In this document: in pieces, positions 7,819 to 18,090 of the stretch
Position numbering within the stretch: the stretch's first letter is position 1
Layout of the letters: each line of letters starts with the position of its first letter
Assembly (NCBI GenBank): GCA_004298155.1
Contig: SCRD01000008.1
Location: 124,001 to 188,000 of the forward strand
DNA: 64,000 bases
DNA from: Acidobacteriota bacterium
GTDB taxonomy: Bacteria > Acidobacteriota > Terriglobia > UBA7540
Direction: 5' to 3'
The notes under the pieces: generated by a model
Database searches by the model: none
Told to the model about the DNA's origin: nothing
Seen by the model: only the letters and a program-made list of their open reading frames with translations
Program-made: the position numbers and the translations under genes

Positions 7819-8811
7819 TCAATGTTTCGTGTTTACTTCGCTTACTGGACTGATGTCGGTTATTATTCTGTTCCGGTCGGTTTGTATTTCAAGCCCACCT
7901 ATGGCGCTGGTGCTTTGCCCAAAGTACAGCTCCTCGAAGCCGGTGATCTGGTCTTCTGCAATATACAAAGGCTGGCTGATTCCTATTTCACCTGCTAGAC
8001 GTCTAACGAGAGGTTCAGGAAAACTCGAGCTAAAGAGCGGCACAATTCGGTCATGCCTTTCCTCCAGCTCATGAACCTCAATGAGGAATCTTCTAATTGC
8101 GCAAATTGGACACTGGGCTGTAAACACTACGTACTCCGACATGCCGGGTCGAGCAAATTTATCTAGAGTGCCCTCGCGTTGGGATAAGATCTCACGGACT
8201 CTCACATTAGGGAAGAAACTACCCACGCGGGCAGTAATATCTTGGCCAGGCTGGAAATACGTTATATTCCCCATGCTGTAGCGCTCGTATAGCTCTCGCA
8301 GGTCTTCCGGTTCGAAAAAACCTGTCGGTGTTGAGAAAAGAATCTTGCCGTCTTGACGGTATACGAAAAGGCCGTCCTTCTGTCTCGGTATGGTCAGTGC
8401 CCTCGCGATTTCCAAGCTCGCATCATTCACGAGCGGGAAAGTGATTTCAGCTTCTCGACGTAAGTTCTCAAGGTCATTGAAATGGCCACCAGTAATAATT
8501 ACAAAGCTCAACTCCTTTGCTCCGTACTTCCGGTACAAGAATTCGGCGAATACAGCATTTTGAATGTTTTGTGGAGTGGCATTATTAAAGTAAATAAGAA
8601 AATTGAGCCTTCGATCCCTTAAGTGAACGGCCTTGCCTGTAAGAAGATCATGGCATCTGAAATTCGGAAGTGTGCTGCCAATTCCGATGGTCTCAGCCCC
8701 TTGGTATGGACGGCTTTTAAGTGTGAGATAGTGCAGGTCAAACCAGATTACAATCACAACGATCACGCTGGTCCCAAGAAGGGTTTTCCTGGATGGTAAC
8801 GTGATGGCCAT
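7819..8811 (-). CDS. Membrane-anchored tandem thioredoxin-fold protein with C-terminal CPIC
   Basis: Start chosen at ATG 8811, which places a basic residue run and one membrane helix (residues 10-28) at the N-terminus; a frame extension upstream would add an unlikely leader. The 330-residue product holds two thioredoxin-like domains. The first (about 40-170) has the TlpA/peroxiredoxin outline but its CxxC position reads NNATPQN, so it lacks a redox pair. The second (about 195-320) has FTAQCPIC with Cys 234 and 237. The protein should face the periplasm and exchange disulfides. As first gene of the operon that encodes a ten-Cys peptide and a PCYCxC protein, it is the likely oxidoreductase for them; that link is inference. 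Confidence 0.75.
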   Translation of the reverse strand: MAITLPSRKTLLGTSVIVVIVIWFDLHYLTLKSRPYQGAETIGIGSTLPNFRCHDLLTGKAVHLRDRRLNFLIYFNNATPQNIQNAVFAEFLYRKYGAKELSFVIITGGHFNDLENLRREAEITFPLVNDASLEIARALTIPRQKDGLFVYRQDGKILFSTPTGFFEPEDLRELYERYSMGNITYFQPGQDITARVGSFFPNVRVREILSQREGTLDKFARPGMSEYVVFTAQCPICAIRRFLIEVHELEERHDRIVPLFSSSFPEPLVRRLAGEIGISQPLYIAEDQITGFEELYFGQSTSAIGGLEIQTDRNRIITDISPVSEVNTKH

Positions 8812-8928
8812 ATTACCTGCTCGCGTTTCTTGCAAGAGATGGCTATGACATATATGTCTATAGATCTTATTAGGCATCTTGTCAAGTCTTTTTTCATCAC
8901 TTTTTTCACCACTCGCTTTAACAACATA

Positions 8929-9032
8929 GGTGGGGCCAAATTAAATGATCAAAAGGGGGCCTAACCAAGTTGACAAAAGCAGGTGGGCCAATTCAAACCA
9001 TCAAAGTGAGCCAAATCAGGTTGACAGAATCA
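8929..9032 (+). repeat. Four imperfect ~26-bp tandem repeats, IS21-end-like
   Basis: Units begin at 8929, 8955, 8982 and 9006. Each starts with a GGTGGGCCAAAT-like block and ends with TGAYCAAA or TGACARAA. Serial subterminal repeats of this look are typical of IS21-family ends. They lie directly left of a broken IS256 transposase, so one element may have landed in or beside another. Confidence 0.55.
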
Positions 9033-9048
9033 GAAGGAGAGTTTCTGA

Positions 9049-10172
9049 GGGGACCTGGACGGGAAGACGCGGCTGGCATGGGAGCGATTCTGGGGAGAGG
9101 AATCGTGGCTGGCGCGGGACCGGTATCTGGTGGCGGACAGTTACGAGCGGGCAAGCGGGGAGCGGCGCGGGTATCGCAACTGGTATTACGTACGGGATTT
9201 CGTGACGCGGCTGGGGACGCTGCGAGTGCGGGTGGCGCGGAGCCGGGATCGAGGTTTTCGGCCGCCGGGGCTGGAGCGGTTCCGGCGGCGGGCGCCGAAA
9301 GTGATGATGCTGATCCGGGGAGCGTTTCTGCGGGGCATCTCAACGCGTCGGGTGGGACGGGTGGTGGGAATCGTGACCGGCGAAGTGGTCAGTGCGCAGA
9401 CAGTTTCGAAGGTCACTCGCAGCCTGGACCGGATGGTGAAGGCGTTTCAGCAGGCACTCTTGAAGGACGAGTGGGTTTATCTGTTTCTGGGCGGAGTGAG
9501 CCTGCGTGTGCGGCGGCCGGCGGGCGGCAGTGGGTGCAGATGCTGGTGGCTTACGGGGTGCGGGCTGACGGCAGCCGGCAGTTGCTGGGTTTCCTGCGCA
9601 GCCAGGGCGAGAGTCAGGCGGCCTGGGAAGGGCTGCTCGAGGATCTGTATCGGCGCGGGCTGGAACGGAGGAATCTGAAGCTGGTGATTACCGACGGATG
9701 CGAGGGGCTGGCGGCGGCTCTCCGGACCATTTACCCACACGTGCCGCATCAGCGCTGCTGGGTGCACAAGACGCGGAACATCCTGGAACACGCCCGCAAG
9801 CGCGACCGTGACCAGGTAAAGGCCGACGCCCAGGCGATCTATCTTGCCGAGAGCCGCCAGGCGGCACGGGCTGCCTTCCGGGTCTTTCGATCCCGCTGGC
9901 AAAGCAGCTATCCGGCGATGGTGAAACGCCTGGAGCGGGACTTGCCGGAACTGCTCGTGTTTTTCAGCTTCCCGCGGCCGCTGTGGAGCAAGCTGCGGAC
10001 GACCAATGTGATCGAGCGCTGTTTCGTCGAGGTGCGACGCCGCACCCGGCCGATGGTCTGCTTCGTCAACGTCGCCAGCGTCGACCGGATCATCTTTGCT
10101 ATCTTCAATGGCATGAATGAGAAGCATCAATGGAAAAACCGCACCCTCCAACTTTTTACACAAGCAGCTTGA
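9049..10172 (+). pseudogene. IS256-family (Mutator) transposase, frameshifted and missing the first catalytic Asp
   Basis: Homology to IS256 transposases starts near 9070 (RLAWERFWGEE, then DRYLVADSYERAS, then GERRGYRNWYY) in one frame and changes frame near 9510, continuing as QMLVAYGVRADGSRQLLGF to the stop at 10172. The DDE triad can be followed: the first Asp, normally in FLDGVSLRVR, reads FLGGVSLRVR here; the second (VITDGCEG) and the Glu (TNVIERCF) are intact. With a frameshift, a lost catalytic residue and no convincing N-terminus it is dead. High GC compared with the flanks fits a transferred element. A GTTGACA stretch right of the stop, like those left of it, may be part of an end sequence. 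Confidence 0.85.
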
Positions 10173-10262
10173 CGTCACCCTAGGCTTTCCGCAGGTTGAC
10201 AATTCCTCGGGAGGTCGATATATATTCACTCCGGGCGAAACAGGGCCACCTGCAGAATTGGC

Positions 10263-12953
10263 CTATTCATTTCTCAATGTGGTCATAGGATCGACGAACG
10301 CTGCTCGTCGAGCCGGAATATAGCTCGCAAGCAATCCTACCGCTAGCAGGAGTCCAGCGGCTATAACGAAGGTCAATGGATCCGTTGAGCTGATTCCGTA
10401 TAACATGCTGGATAGGACCCGCGTTAGACACAATGAACCAGCCAAACCAACTCCAACGCCAACTCCGGCTAACACCATTCCTTGTCTTAAGACCATTTTC
10501 AACATGTCGGACTTAAGTGCGCCCAACGCCATGCGAATTCCAATCTCATGGTTGCAATGGCTAACAGTATAGGACATTACTCCATATATACCGACCAAAG
10601 CCAGAATTAGGGCCAACGACGCAAAGATGGTAAGCAGAATAGTTCGAAAACGCGGCCCCGCTACGGACATTGAAAGAGCATGCTGTAACATCGTTGCGGG
10701 AGGCACAGGCTGATCCTTATCGATGGACCACACTTGACTGCGAATTTCGTTCACCAAAGTTCGTGGGCTTGCCGTTGTCCGAACGACAAGGTCCATCCCC
10801 AGGGTCTGTGCCTGTAAATAGGGCGCGTAGACCTCTGGCTCCGCAGCCTTTTCAAGCGCAACATCTCGAGAATCATCCACAATTCCTATGATTTTGCACG
10901 ACTTTCCAAGCCCGGCCCATCCCAGCTTGATATGCTTCCCGATCGGATTTTCGCCTGGCCAAAACCGTCGCGCCAACGATCGGTTAATTATCACAACGAG
11001 AGGCTCTTGCCAAGTGTCGTCTTCTGTAAAGTCACGGCCATTCGCCAGCGGGATCCCAAGAGTGAAAAAGAAGCCGGGGCTTACAATCCGTACCTGAACG
11101 TCCGGTGTCGTACGCTCTGGGAAAGATGCTTGGCCTTCGATCATAAGACTTGTCTTGATCGCACTACCAGCGAGAATGTCAACATTGGAAAGTGCCACAG
11201 CCCGTACTCCTGGAAGTGTCTTTACTCGCTCGACGACCTGTTGAAAGAAGAGTTGGGTTTTATGGGGGATATTCATTTCGGAAAAGGGTCGAGAAATGCG
11301 CAAGGTGAGTACATTCTGGGGATCAAATCCTGGATCTACATTCATCAACCGCCAGAAGCTCCGCAGTAATAATCCGGCACCCGACATAAGGACCAAGGCA
11401 AGAGCTATTTCCGAAACCACCAGCAGATTTGCCAATCGGGGGCGGCGAATGCGAAGCCCAAAAGAGGCATGACGTTGCTTTAGCGACTCCAGAAGTGCAC
11501 GATTAGAAACGTGAAATGCGGGGATCAAGCCGAAAAGAACAGCGGAAGCCAGGGAAACTGTGATACAAAACCAGAGTACACCGATGTTTATCGTGATGGT
11601 CTGCGCCAGCGGAATACTGGCTGGAGCTAATTCTCGAATGAGACGGATTGCCGACGGAATCAGAAGTAGTCCAAGGGCACCACTTCCGATCGCAAGCACC
11701 AAGTTCTCTGTAAGAAGCTGTTGGAGTATGCGCGCGCGACTCGCCCCAAGCGTCTCGCGGATTGCGATTTCATGTTGACGATTGGCCCCTCGAGCCAACA
11801 ATAGGTTGGATATGTTAGCGCATGCGATCAGAAGTACAAAACCGATCGCCCCAAAAAGCATCCATAGGGCGGATTGGTACCGTTCAACAGTAACCTGTCT
11901 TAGTGATACGACAGTTAGCTGCCAGCCATGATCCGACGGATAAACATGTGCTAGCCGGTCTCCGATCGATTGAATCTGCGCGTTTGATTGTTCTATTCCA
12001 ACGCCGGGCTTAAGCCGGGCAAGGATCACACAATTTCGTGAACTGCGGCTGTGAAAATCGTTGAATGAAGGCGTCAAGGGAACCCATATATCTTGCCCGG
12101 GTGTTGAAAATGAGAAATTTGCAGGCATAACACCTACGACTGTGAACAACGTCTTGTTCAAGCTGACCGTCTTGCCTAACACATCGGTTGAAGCCCCGAA
12201 ACGGGTTTGCCATAATGAGTGACTCAGGATCGCAGCCCGGCCGCCCCCTGGCAAAGCTTCATCGGCAGTGAATGGTCGCCCGAGGGCTGGGTTAACACCT
12301 AGCACGCTGAGCAGATTCGGTGAAATGTATACGACCCGGACGGCCACCGGAGGACCACCTCCGGTCATCGTCATGGGGAATCCCTGCCTATAAGCAGCCA
12401 CTTCCGCAAAGGATTGCTTATGCGAGCTGATATCGATGAAGTCTCCGTATGGCACATCCATAAACTCATTTCCGAATTTCGGATTTACGGAGCGGATTTC
12501 CACCAGTCGATCCGAATACCTATATGGCAACGGATTCAACAAGGCCCTGTATACCACACTAAATATTGCTGTGTTTGCGCCAATTGCCAACGCCAACGTG
12601 ACCGCCGCTACCACCGTAAAGCTTCGGTCACGGTGCAATTGCCGGACAGCATAACGCATATCGTTCCACAGAGCTGACATAACGTTTCTCTTGGCTTTTT
12701 CCCCTAAGGTGGTCCTCTCTGGGCCGGCAGTCTCAGTCTGCTCCAACTCTTGAGCTAACAAGCCCGTGTCACCGAGCTCAGCGAGTAAAATGCTGTGCAC
12801 TTCAGATTCGTCAGCGCCATCAGAAACCAATTCGTTGTAGCAGGCTTCGAGATGCAGCGCCAACTCTTCGACAATCTCGGCTTCCCGTGTTGGCTCTAGC
12901 TCCAACTCGGCCAAATGCGAGCGGATCTCTTCATGCCACTCTGGCATTCGCAC
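10263..12953 (-). CDS. ADOP-type MacB/FtsX permease
   Basis: An 896-residue membrane protein (ATG alternative at 12947). Residues 1-75 form the permease prefix domain (EEIRSHLAELELEPTREAE). Then come two MacB periplasmic core plus FtsX units: helix near 112-135, MacB_PCD with ARLKPGV, FtsX with LLIACANISNLLLARGANR, then a second core and a final FtsX block with GVMSYTVSHCNHEIGIRMALGA. This is the architecture of acidobacterial duplicated orphan permeases, which lack their own ATPase. The PadR regulator gene lies 211 bp upstream on the same strand, the usual partner. Role in efflux or lipoprotein/peptide transport is family inference. No frameshift seen. Confidence 0.92.
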   Translation of the reverse strand: MRMPEWHEEIRSHLAELELEPTREAEIVEELALHLEACYNELVSDGADESEVHSILLAELGDTGLLAQELEQTETAGPERTTLGEKAKRNVMSALWNDMRYAVRQLHRDRSFTVVAAVTLALAIGANTAIFSVVYRALLNPLPYRYSDRLVEIRSVNPKFGNEFMDVPYGDFIDISSHKQSFAEVAAYRQGFPMTMTGGGPPVAVRVVYISPNLLSVLGVNPALGRPFTADEALPGGGRAAILSHSLWQTRFGASTDVLGKTVSLNKTLFTVVGVMPANFSFSTPGQDIWVPLTPSFNDFHSRSSRNCVILARLKPGVGIEQSNAQIQSIGDRLAHVYPSDHGWQLTVVSLRQVTVERYQSALWMLFGAIGFVLLIACANISNLLLARGANRQHEIAIRETLGASRARILQQLLTENLVLAIGSGALGLLLIPSAIRLIRELAPASIPLAQTITINIGVLWFCITVSLASAVLFGLIPAFHVSNRALLESLKQRHASFGLRIRRPRLANLLVVSEIALALVLMSGAGLLLRSFWRLMNVDPGFDPQNVLTLRISRPFSEMNIPHKTQLFFQQVVERVKTLPGVRAVALSNVDILAGSAIKTSLMIEGQASFPERTTPDVQVRIVSPGFFFTLGIPLANGRDFTEDDTWQEPLVVIINRSLARRFWPGENPIGKHIKLGWAGLGKSCKIIGIVDDSRDVALEKAAEPEVYAPYLQAQTLGMDLVVRTTASPRTLVNEIRSQVWSIDKDQPVPPATMLQHALSMSVAGPRFRTILLTIFASLALILALVGIYGVMSYTVSHCNHEIGIRMALGALKSDMLKMVLRQGMVLAGVGVGVGLAGSLCLTRVLSSMLYGISSTDPLTFVIAAGLLLAVGLLASYIPARRAAFVDPMTTLRNE

Positions 12954-13164
12954 TTAAGTACTAAAGCCTCGCCATATTTATTAAGATCCGGGAAAGCACA
13001 ACCGGAGGAAAGTTCGTTGCGTTCACCACTGGTGTTCCCATTCAGGTACGTAAGTCTAAACAAGGCAAACAGTCGAAAAAACATAACGAGGCTCATCTAG
13101 GCCTTCAGGCGCAACATTTCTCTGAAAAACGCCAGCTAAAGGGTACGTTTTGGCAAGTTGCCAA

Positions 13165-13524
13165 TCAGACATGTTCGAGGTTCGCGATGTGGTTGATAGC
13201 CCACACAAAGCGTTGCCAGCCATGTCGCTGCGCAGCCAATATCTTACGCCCTTCCGGTGTCAGCTGGTAATAACGACGACGACGCTGGCCAGCCTTTTCG
13301 ACCCAACGGCCTTGAATCCATCTTCGCTTTTCCAATCGGTATAACAACGGATATAGCGAAGCAACGTGGAACCGTATGCTCCCACCGGAGCGCTGCTCGA
13401 TGAGTTTGCTGATATCATACCCATGGCGCGGGCGAGATTCTACTAGGGACAAAATCAGCAGCTCGGCGCTGCCTTTCTTTAGCTCACGATCAAGTGTCTT
13501 TGCATGTATATCCTTCATTGCCAT
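13165..13524 (-). CDS. PadR-family transcriptional regulator
   Basis: Start ATG 13524 (MAMKDIHAK) is preferred because AAGG lies about eight bases upstream; a second ATG at 13518 is possible. The 119-residue product has the winged-helix core ELKKGSAELLILSLVE, then RHGYDISKLIEQRSGG, VASLYPLLYRLEKRRWI and RRRYYQLTPEGRKIL, all diagnostic of PadR. In Acidobacteria such short PadR proteins repress adjacent ADOP permease genes, and here the permease follows on the same strand. The inducer is unknown. Confidence 0.93.
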   Translation of the reverse strand: MAMKDIHAKTLDRELKKGSAELLILSLVESRPRHGYDISKLIEQRSGGSIRFHVASLYPLLYRLEKRRWIQGRWVEKAGQRRRRYYQLTPEGRKILAAQRHGWQRFVWAINHIANLEHV

Positions 13525-14023
13525 ATATTCTGCCTTACAACCCACGAAGTCAAGCGATCTTTAGTAAGATCCTCCCTGGACCCTAGTTCAGGTGAAGAGA
13601 GAGAACCTCCGACAAAATTAGGAGCTTGAAGGGAGAGTTGTCGGATGAAAAAACCGCTGTAGAGCAGATTGCGTACGCCTTGCGGCAGGTGGAGACAAGC
13701 ACCCGGGCGTGGAGGGTCATTTGGAGATTGGACATGTCCACGCAATGTAATTATTCGGTGGAAGAAGCCCCCGCCTTGCTTAGTTCTGCAAGGTCTGAAA
13801 ATTCACTTGAGGGTAGCCTTCAAAATCTGTAAACGCTCCCGTTGAATGCCGTACGGAATCTCAGGGAGATCACATGCCGTAGGGCAGTAATTGTTTGTTC
13901 ATATTCCCTTTCTGTACAGTCTCCTTCGAAAACGTAACACAGCTCCTGCGCGCACGCGGAGTGGCGAAAATTGTTGCTCTCAGAACAGGGGTAAAATCCT
14001 AGTGTAGTGCGTCATACAGATCG
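13525..14023. other. No gene seen; promoter region of the PadR/permease pair
   Basis: About 500 bp with only short overlapping frames lacking ribosome sites or recognisable domains. The part nearest 13525 should hold the padR promoter and a PadR operator. The rest looks like spacer next to the decayed IS630 copy. Confidence 0.4.
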
Positions 14024-14690
14024 TTACTTATTCAGCGTCTCACTTGCGCGAGTGACTTTCTGCAGGGTGTTGGAAGCTTTGGCCGTCCAGATGAAAGGTT
14101 TGGGTTCGCGATTATTCTGGGCGATGTAGCTTTCAATAGGCCTGATGAGCTCGGCTGCTCTGGCAAAGGCCCCGCGGCCAATCCGGGGGCTGCTGAGATC
14201 GCGGAAGAAGCGCTCGTTCATGTTGAGCCAGGAGGCGCCGGTGGGCGTGAAAATGGATGTGAAAGTACGAGCCACACCGGCTTCAAGAGAAGGCCTGGTC
14301 GCGTGCGGTCCAAGTCCCGGGTCTGGTTGTTTTCGTCCAGCGAGAGCACCAAAGCGTGCTCAGGAGGATTCAGGTAAAGGCCCACGATGTCCTCTACCTT
14401 ATGGGCGAACGCCGGGTCGTTACTGACCTTAAATGTACTGGTGCGATGCGGCTTCAGCCCTTGAGCCCGCCAGATGCGACGCACCGTGGCATCGCTCACT
14501 CCTGCTGCTCGCGCCAACAAGCGCGTGCTCCAGTGCGCGGCCGGCGGGGGCGGTTCCTGCGTGGCCCTACACACAATCGCTTCCACCGGAGCCGCGGAGA
14601 GCAGGGGCTAGCGTCCCGACCGCGAAGCGTCCTTCTCAATGCCCGCCAAACCACCCTCGCTCCGCCAAAGGAAGCAGCACACAACTACTC
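14024..14690 (-). pseudogene. IS630-family transposase remnant
   Basis: The pieces match IS630 in order: GIEKDASRSGR with an in-frame stop near 14610, then THWSTRTLA-type sequence (AAHWSTRLLARAAGVSDATV), VRRIWRAQGLKPH, the first catalytic region VLSLDENNQTRDLDRTRPG, and, in another frame, FTPTGASWLNMNERFF and NNREPKPFIWTA. Roughly 80 codons between DRTRPG and FTPTGASWLN, including the second catalytic Asp, are missing. Combined with a stop and frame changes, the copy is non-functional. Confidence 0.85.
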
Positions 14691-14893
14691 TGCGCCCAGG
14701 TTTCCAGTTGTTTTCGTAGTCCCGCACTCAAAGTAATTTGCGAGGCAATTCGCATGTATTCCCTTCAACTATGTCAGGCGAGTGAGTCGCGCATACGTTA
14801 CATTAATTATGAGCGACTATCCTAGGAAGTTCAGATGAGACGCCCCCTCATTCAGCCGCCATAAAAGGTATCGCATTAGATGTTTTTGGTCTG

Positions 14894-16867
14894 TTATATT
14901 TTCGACCCAAGTTGCTTTCCTTGCTTCCGAAGGTCTCTTGCGGTAGTGACTAAATCGGGCCACCACAATAGCAGTTTCCCAAACTGACTTATTAGTTGAC
15001 GCGTCAACTCACCGGCCTCCTGAGCTGTACGGTCTTGCATAAGGTCACGGGGAATTACAAATTGGCGCTTGAGGGCTGCTTCATACCGCCTATCAAGCCA
15101 AACTCGAATTTCTGTCGCCCAAAAATCTGGCGCATACCGAAACCGCTCCAGGAGACCTTCCCAGAAACGAGCCTCATGGCTCAATCTCTGCCAGGCCCAA
15201 ATACGTAGTTGTTCCTCAATGTCCGGGAACTTCATCGAACCAATCTCAACAAGAAATTGGCCAAGCTTTCTAAGCGATCGGGCATCATCTTTGACATTCC
15301 CATTGGCCTCATGTGCGCCTATGCACATTATCATCAAATCGGAGACTCTTAGGTGGGAGGCGCTATCAATGTGGTCACACACATATGAACCTCTTTGCGC
15401 ACCGCCATGAAGCAGGGCCCACGGAATGTGGCCAAAGTAGGCGTCCGCGAAACATTTCTTTAGTGCAAAGCCAAAGACACCTTCGTCGTTTCGTGCCACT
15501 GGCATAAAAGGTGGTAAGAGTGCTCGGTTGTCAAGGCCCATAACCGCTCCCACAAATGGGAGACCATGACACACGGTCCAATCTTGCGCCACACGGAGAA
15601 TCTCTCCGCTTCGCATCGCAATGTTGCATGATTGCCTCGAATGTAGAATACGATTTCTCGTGTCAACTTCGGTTTGGCCTAATAGCGGCATTGGAGAATA
15701 CATTCCGCAGTCCCCCATTACGCCCGCGAAAGTGAGGAGTATCCTCCCGTTTCCGTGTTGCAAGCTCTCAATAGTATGAGGACATAGTTCTGAAAGCTGA
15801 ATGTCGCTATGCATTGAAAATTCCGATATAACTTGATCGAGACTTCTGCCCAGCAACTTTTCGTATGCATCTAACACATCTAACTTCGTGGGCTGAGAGA
15901 AATTGAGGACATCTTTCCTGTCGGCGAAAATCCAGAAAGACATCGGATTATCTTCCGATCCAAGCTTGAGCCTGTCTGCAAATTGCGGGTGTGCAACAAC
16001 GCGGCAGACCGTGTCGTCGTCTACCGTAAGTATCAAATTCCCTACTGAATGCAAGAGTAAAGCATTCCTATTCCTACCTGTGGAACATCCACAATTGGGT
16101 TCTCCAAAAAGAGCGAACCTGATTACGTCCAAGGGAATCCCGACGCCTTCGAGTAAACTTGAGAACTTATTCTTCTCCTCAAGCCCCCCGTACCACATCG
16201 GTGCACCAAATTTACGCTTGACGCCGTCCAGAATATTCCGAACCGACACCTCTTCAGCTTTTGTTCTGGAGTCGTCCACGATGACCACTTCGATGGACCT
16301 TGCATTTTCACGAGCATTTTGGAGAAATGATGATAAACACGACTTGAGATCTTCTGGCCTGTTGTACGTGGGGACTCCCAGCATGCTGATTCTGGCCCAT
16401 GGAGTCATTGGATTAGTTGAAGCCTGAGACTTTTCTAGAAGTACAGTATTGGAAACCAAGAGCTCTGCTTCAACAAGCTCGTCGAGCACTGCTCTGACTT
16501 TGTAGGGCTGAAGGGCAGAGTATTCATCCTGTCCCCGCTTAGCGTAGTAAAACAGCTTTCGGAACCACACGGGAACATCCATTCCTTGGAGAATAGACTC
16601 TTGTAAATTGCTCTTATTGCCAGAACCTGGAAAAGGCGAGGCGGCAGGCGCTGATTTTGCTGCATCATCAAGTGTTTTAGCCTCTGTCCAGTGCGCTAGG
16701 ATTTGTCCGATGATCGAATCTACGATGCGTACCTTTCTGCTTATGGGGCTATATATTAATTCCTGGCCAGTACCAATTTCAAATCTCAGCAGTTTATTAG
16801 GCCTATAATGCGAATCGTTACGCGAAAGAATCGTTCCTTTTTTATGTTTCGGTGAAAGCTCGGCCAT
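14894..16867 (-). CDS. GT-A-fold glycosyltransferase-like protein with extra N-terminal domain
   Basis: A 657-residue single-gene unit between transposase remnants. From about residue 155 it has a family-2-like nucleotide-sugar fold: ISMLGVPTYNRPEDLKSCL, EVVIVDDS, then STGRNRNALLLHSVGNLIL followed by TVDDDT, the DXD motif that binds Mn-UDP-sugar. The first ~150 residues (RFEIGTGQELIYSPISRKV, then VRAVLDELVEAELLVSN) weakly recall PqqD-like peptide-binding domains, so the substrate might be a peptide; this is speculative. The long C-terminal region (about 330-640) contains GDCGMYSP and DNRALLPPFMPVARNDEGVF and is unassigned. No signal peptide or membrane helix. The acceptor is unknown. Confidence 0.6.
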   Translation of the reverse strand: MAELSPKHKKGTILSRNDSHYRPNKLLRFEIGTGQELIYSPISRKVRIVDSIIGQILAHWTEAKTLDDAAKSAPAASPFPGSGNKSNLQESILQGMDVPVWFRKLFYYAKRGQDEYSALQPYKVRAVLDELVEAELLVSNTVLLEKSQASTNPMTPWARISMLGVPTYNRPEDLKSCLSSFLQNARENARSIEVVIVDDSRTKAEEVSVRNILDGVKRKFGAPMWYGGLEEKNKFSSLLEGVGIPLDVIRFALFGEPNCGCSTGRNRNALLLHSVGNLILTVDDDTVCRVVAHPQFADRLKLGSEDNPMSFWIFADRKDVLNFSQPTKLDVLDAYEKLLGRSLDQVISEFSMHSDIQLSELCPHTIESLQHGNGRILLTFAGVMGDCGMYSPMPLLGQTEVDTRNRILHSRQSCNIAMRSGEILRVAQDWTVCHGLPFVGAVMGLDNRALLPPFMPVARNDEGVFGFALKKCFADAYFGHIPWALLHGGAQRGSYVCDHIDSASHLRVSDLMIMCIGAHEANGNVKDDARSLRKLGQFLVEIGSMKFPDIEEQLRIWAWQRLSHEARFWEGLLERFRYAPDFWATEIRVWLDRRYEAALKRQFVIPRDLMQDRTAQEAGELTRQLISQFGKLLLWWPDLVTTARDLRKQGKQLGSKI

Positions 16868-16972
16868 ACGCTTGGCTCCTTAGTCGGAGAGTAGAGGACT
16901 TTCGTATCGGGACGATCTAAATCTCACTTTCTTACCTCATTTCGGGTTTGCTCGCAAGCGTTTTTCGGAGCG

Positions 16973-18090
16973 TTGCACTTGAAGATGTTGGTTCGGCCGG
17001 ATTGCCTGGTCAAGCGGCCGCGATTGCGGAAGAAGGGCGCGGGGAAAGAGGGTGAGGTTCCGATTCCCGCTTACGAAGCGATGCGGAAGGAAGAGGAATT
17101 GGGCAGCCGCATGCTGGAAATTCTGCTGCGTGGAGTCTCGACGCGGCAGTATCGCGCCGTGCTGCCGGAGATGGCGGAGACGGTGAGAGTTTCACGGTCG
17201 AGCGTCAGTCGCGAGGCTCTGGAGGCGAGCGAGGAAGAATTGAAACGCCTGCGTGAGCGGCGCCTGGAGGAGATGGATCTGCTGATCCTTTATCTGGATG
17301 GGGTGATCTTTGGCGAGCATCACGTCCTGGTAGCGGTGGGCGTGGACGAAAGAGGCCGGGAAGCACGTTCTGGGCATTGCGGAGGGGGCCAGCGAGAATC
17401 AGACGGTGGCGAAGGGGCTTCTGGAAGGCCTGGTCGGGCGGGGGCTCGCGACGGATCGGAAATACTTGTTCGTGATCGATGGTTCGAAGGCCCTGCGGGT
17501 GGCGATTAACGCGGCCTTCGGGGCGGAAAATCCGGTTCAAAGGTGCCGCCAGCACAAGCTTGAGAACGTGATGGGCTATTTGCCGGAGCACCTGAAAGAT
17601 CAGACCAAGGCGGCGATGCGCGCGGCCTTCCGGCTTCCCGGCCAAGGAAGGGATGGCGCGGTTGGAGAAGCAGGCGGAATGGCTGGAACGAGGATATCCC
17701 AGCGCCGCCACGAGCTTGCGCGAAGGTTTGGCGGAGATGTCCACGGTCAGTCGGATGGGTTTGTCGCCGAGCCTCTCGCTCTGTCTGGTATCCACCAACG
17801 TGATTGAAAGCCCGCATAGCGGTATCCGCCTGCGCACCCGCAAGGTCTGTCGCTGGCGGGATGGCAAGATGGCGCTGCGCTGGGCCGCTGCGGCCTTGCT
17901 CATGACCGGAGACAACTTCCGCAGGATTATGGGTTACAGGGACTTATGGATGCGAAGGCAGCTTTGGGTCGAAAAGAAGTGTTGTTTCATCAGGAGGTCG
18001 CGTAATATGAACCGAGCCGCCGCTCACCTCCAACGGCCTCTGGGACACCTTCATTTGGGGCAAGATAATGACCCAAGATGCCGCAGATAA
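16973..18090 (+). pseudogene. Second IS256-family transposase, two frameshifts
   Basis: Three overlapping frames together make one Mutator-type transposase: MLEILLRGVSTRQYRAVLPE and LILYLDGVIFGEHHV in the first; QTVAKGLLEGLVGRGL and YLFVIDGSKALRVAI in the second; MARLEKQAEWLERGYPSA and STNVIESPHSGIRLRTRKV in the third. The catalytic D, D and E are all present. An extra base near 17360 (before AAGCACG) and another near 17640 break the frame. It differs clearly from the copy at 9 kb, so it is an independent arrival. Its 3' end runs into an IS5 fragment. Confidence 0.85.

Noticed and set aside
9477-10229. Long minus-strand frame opposite the IS256 remnant
   Set aside because: It is the mirror of the transposase coding strand, high in Pro/Arg/Gln, with no recognisable product.
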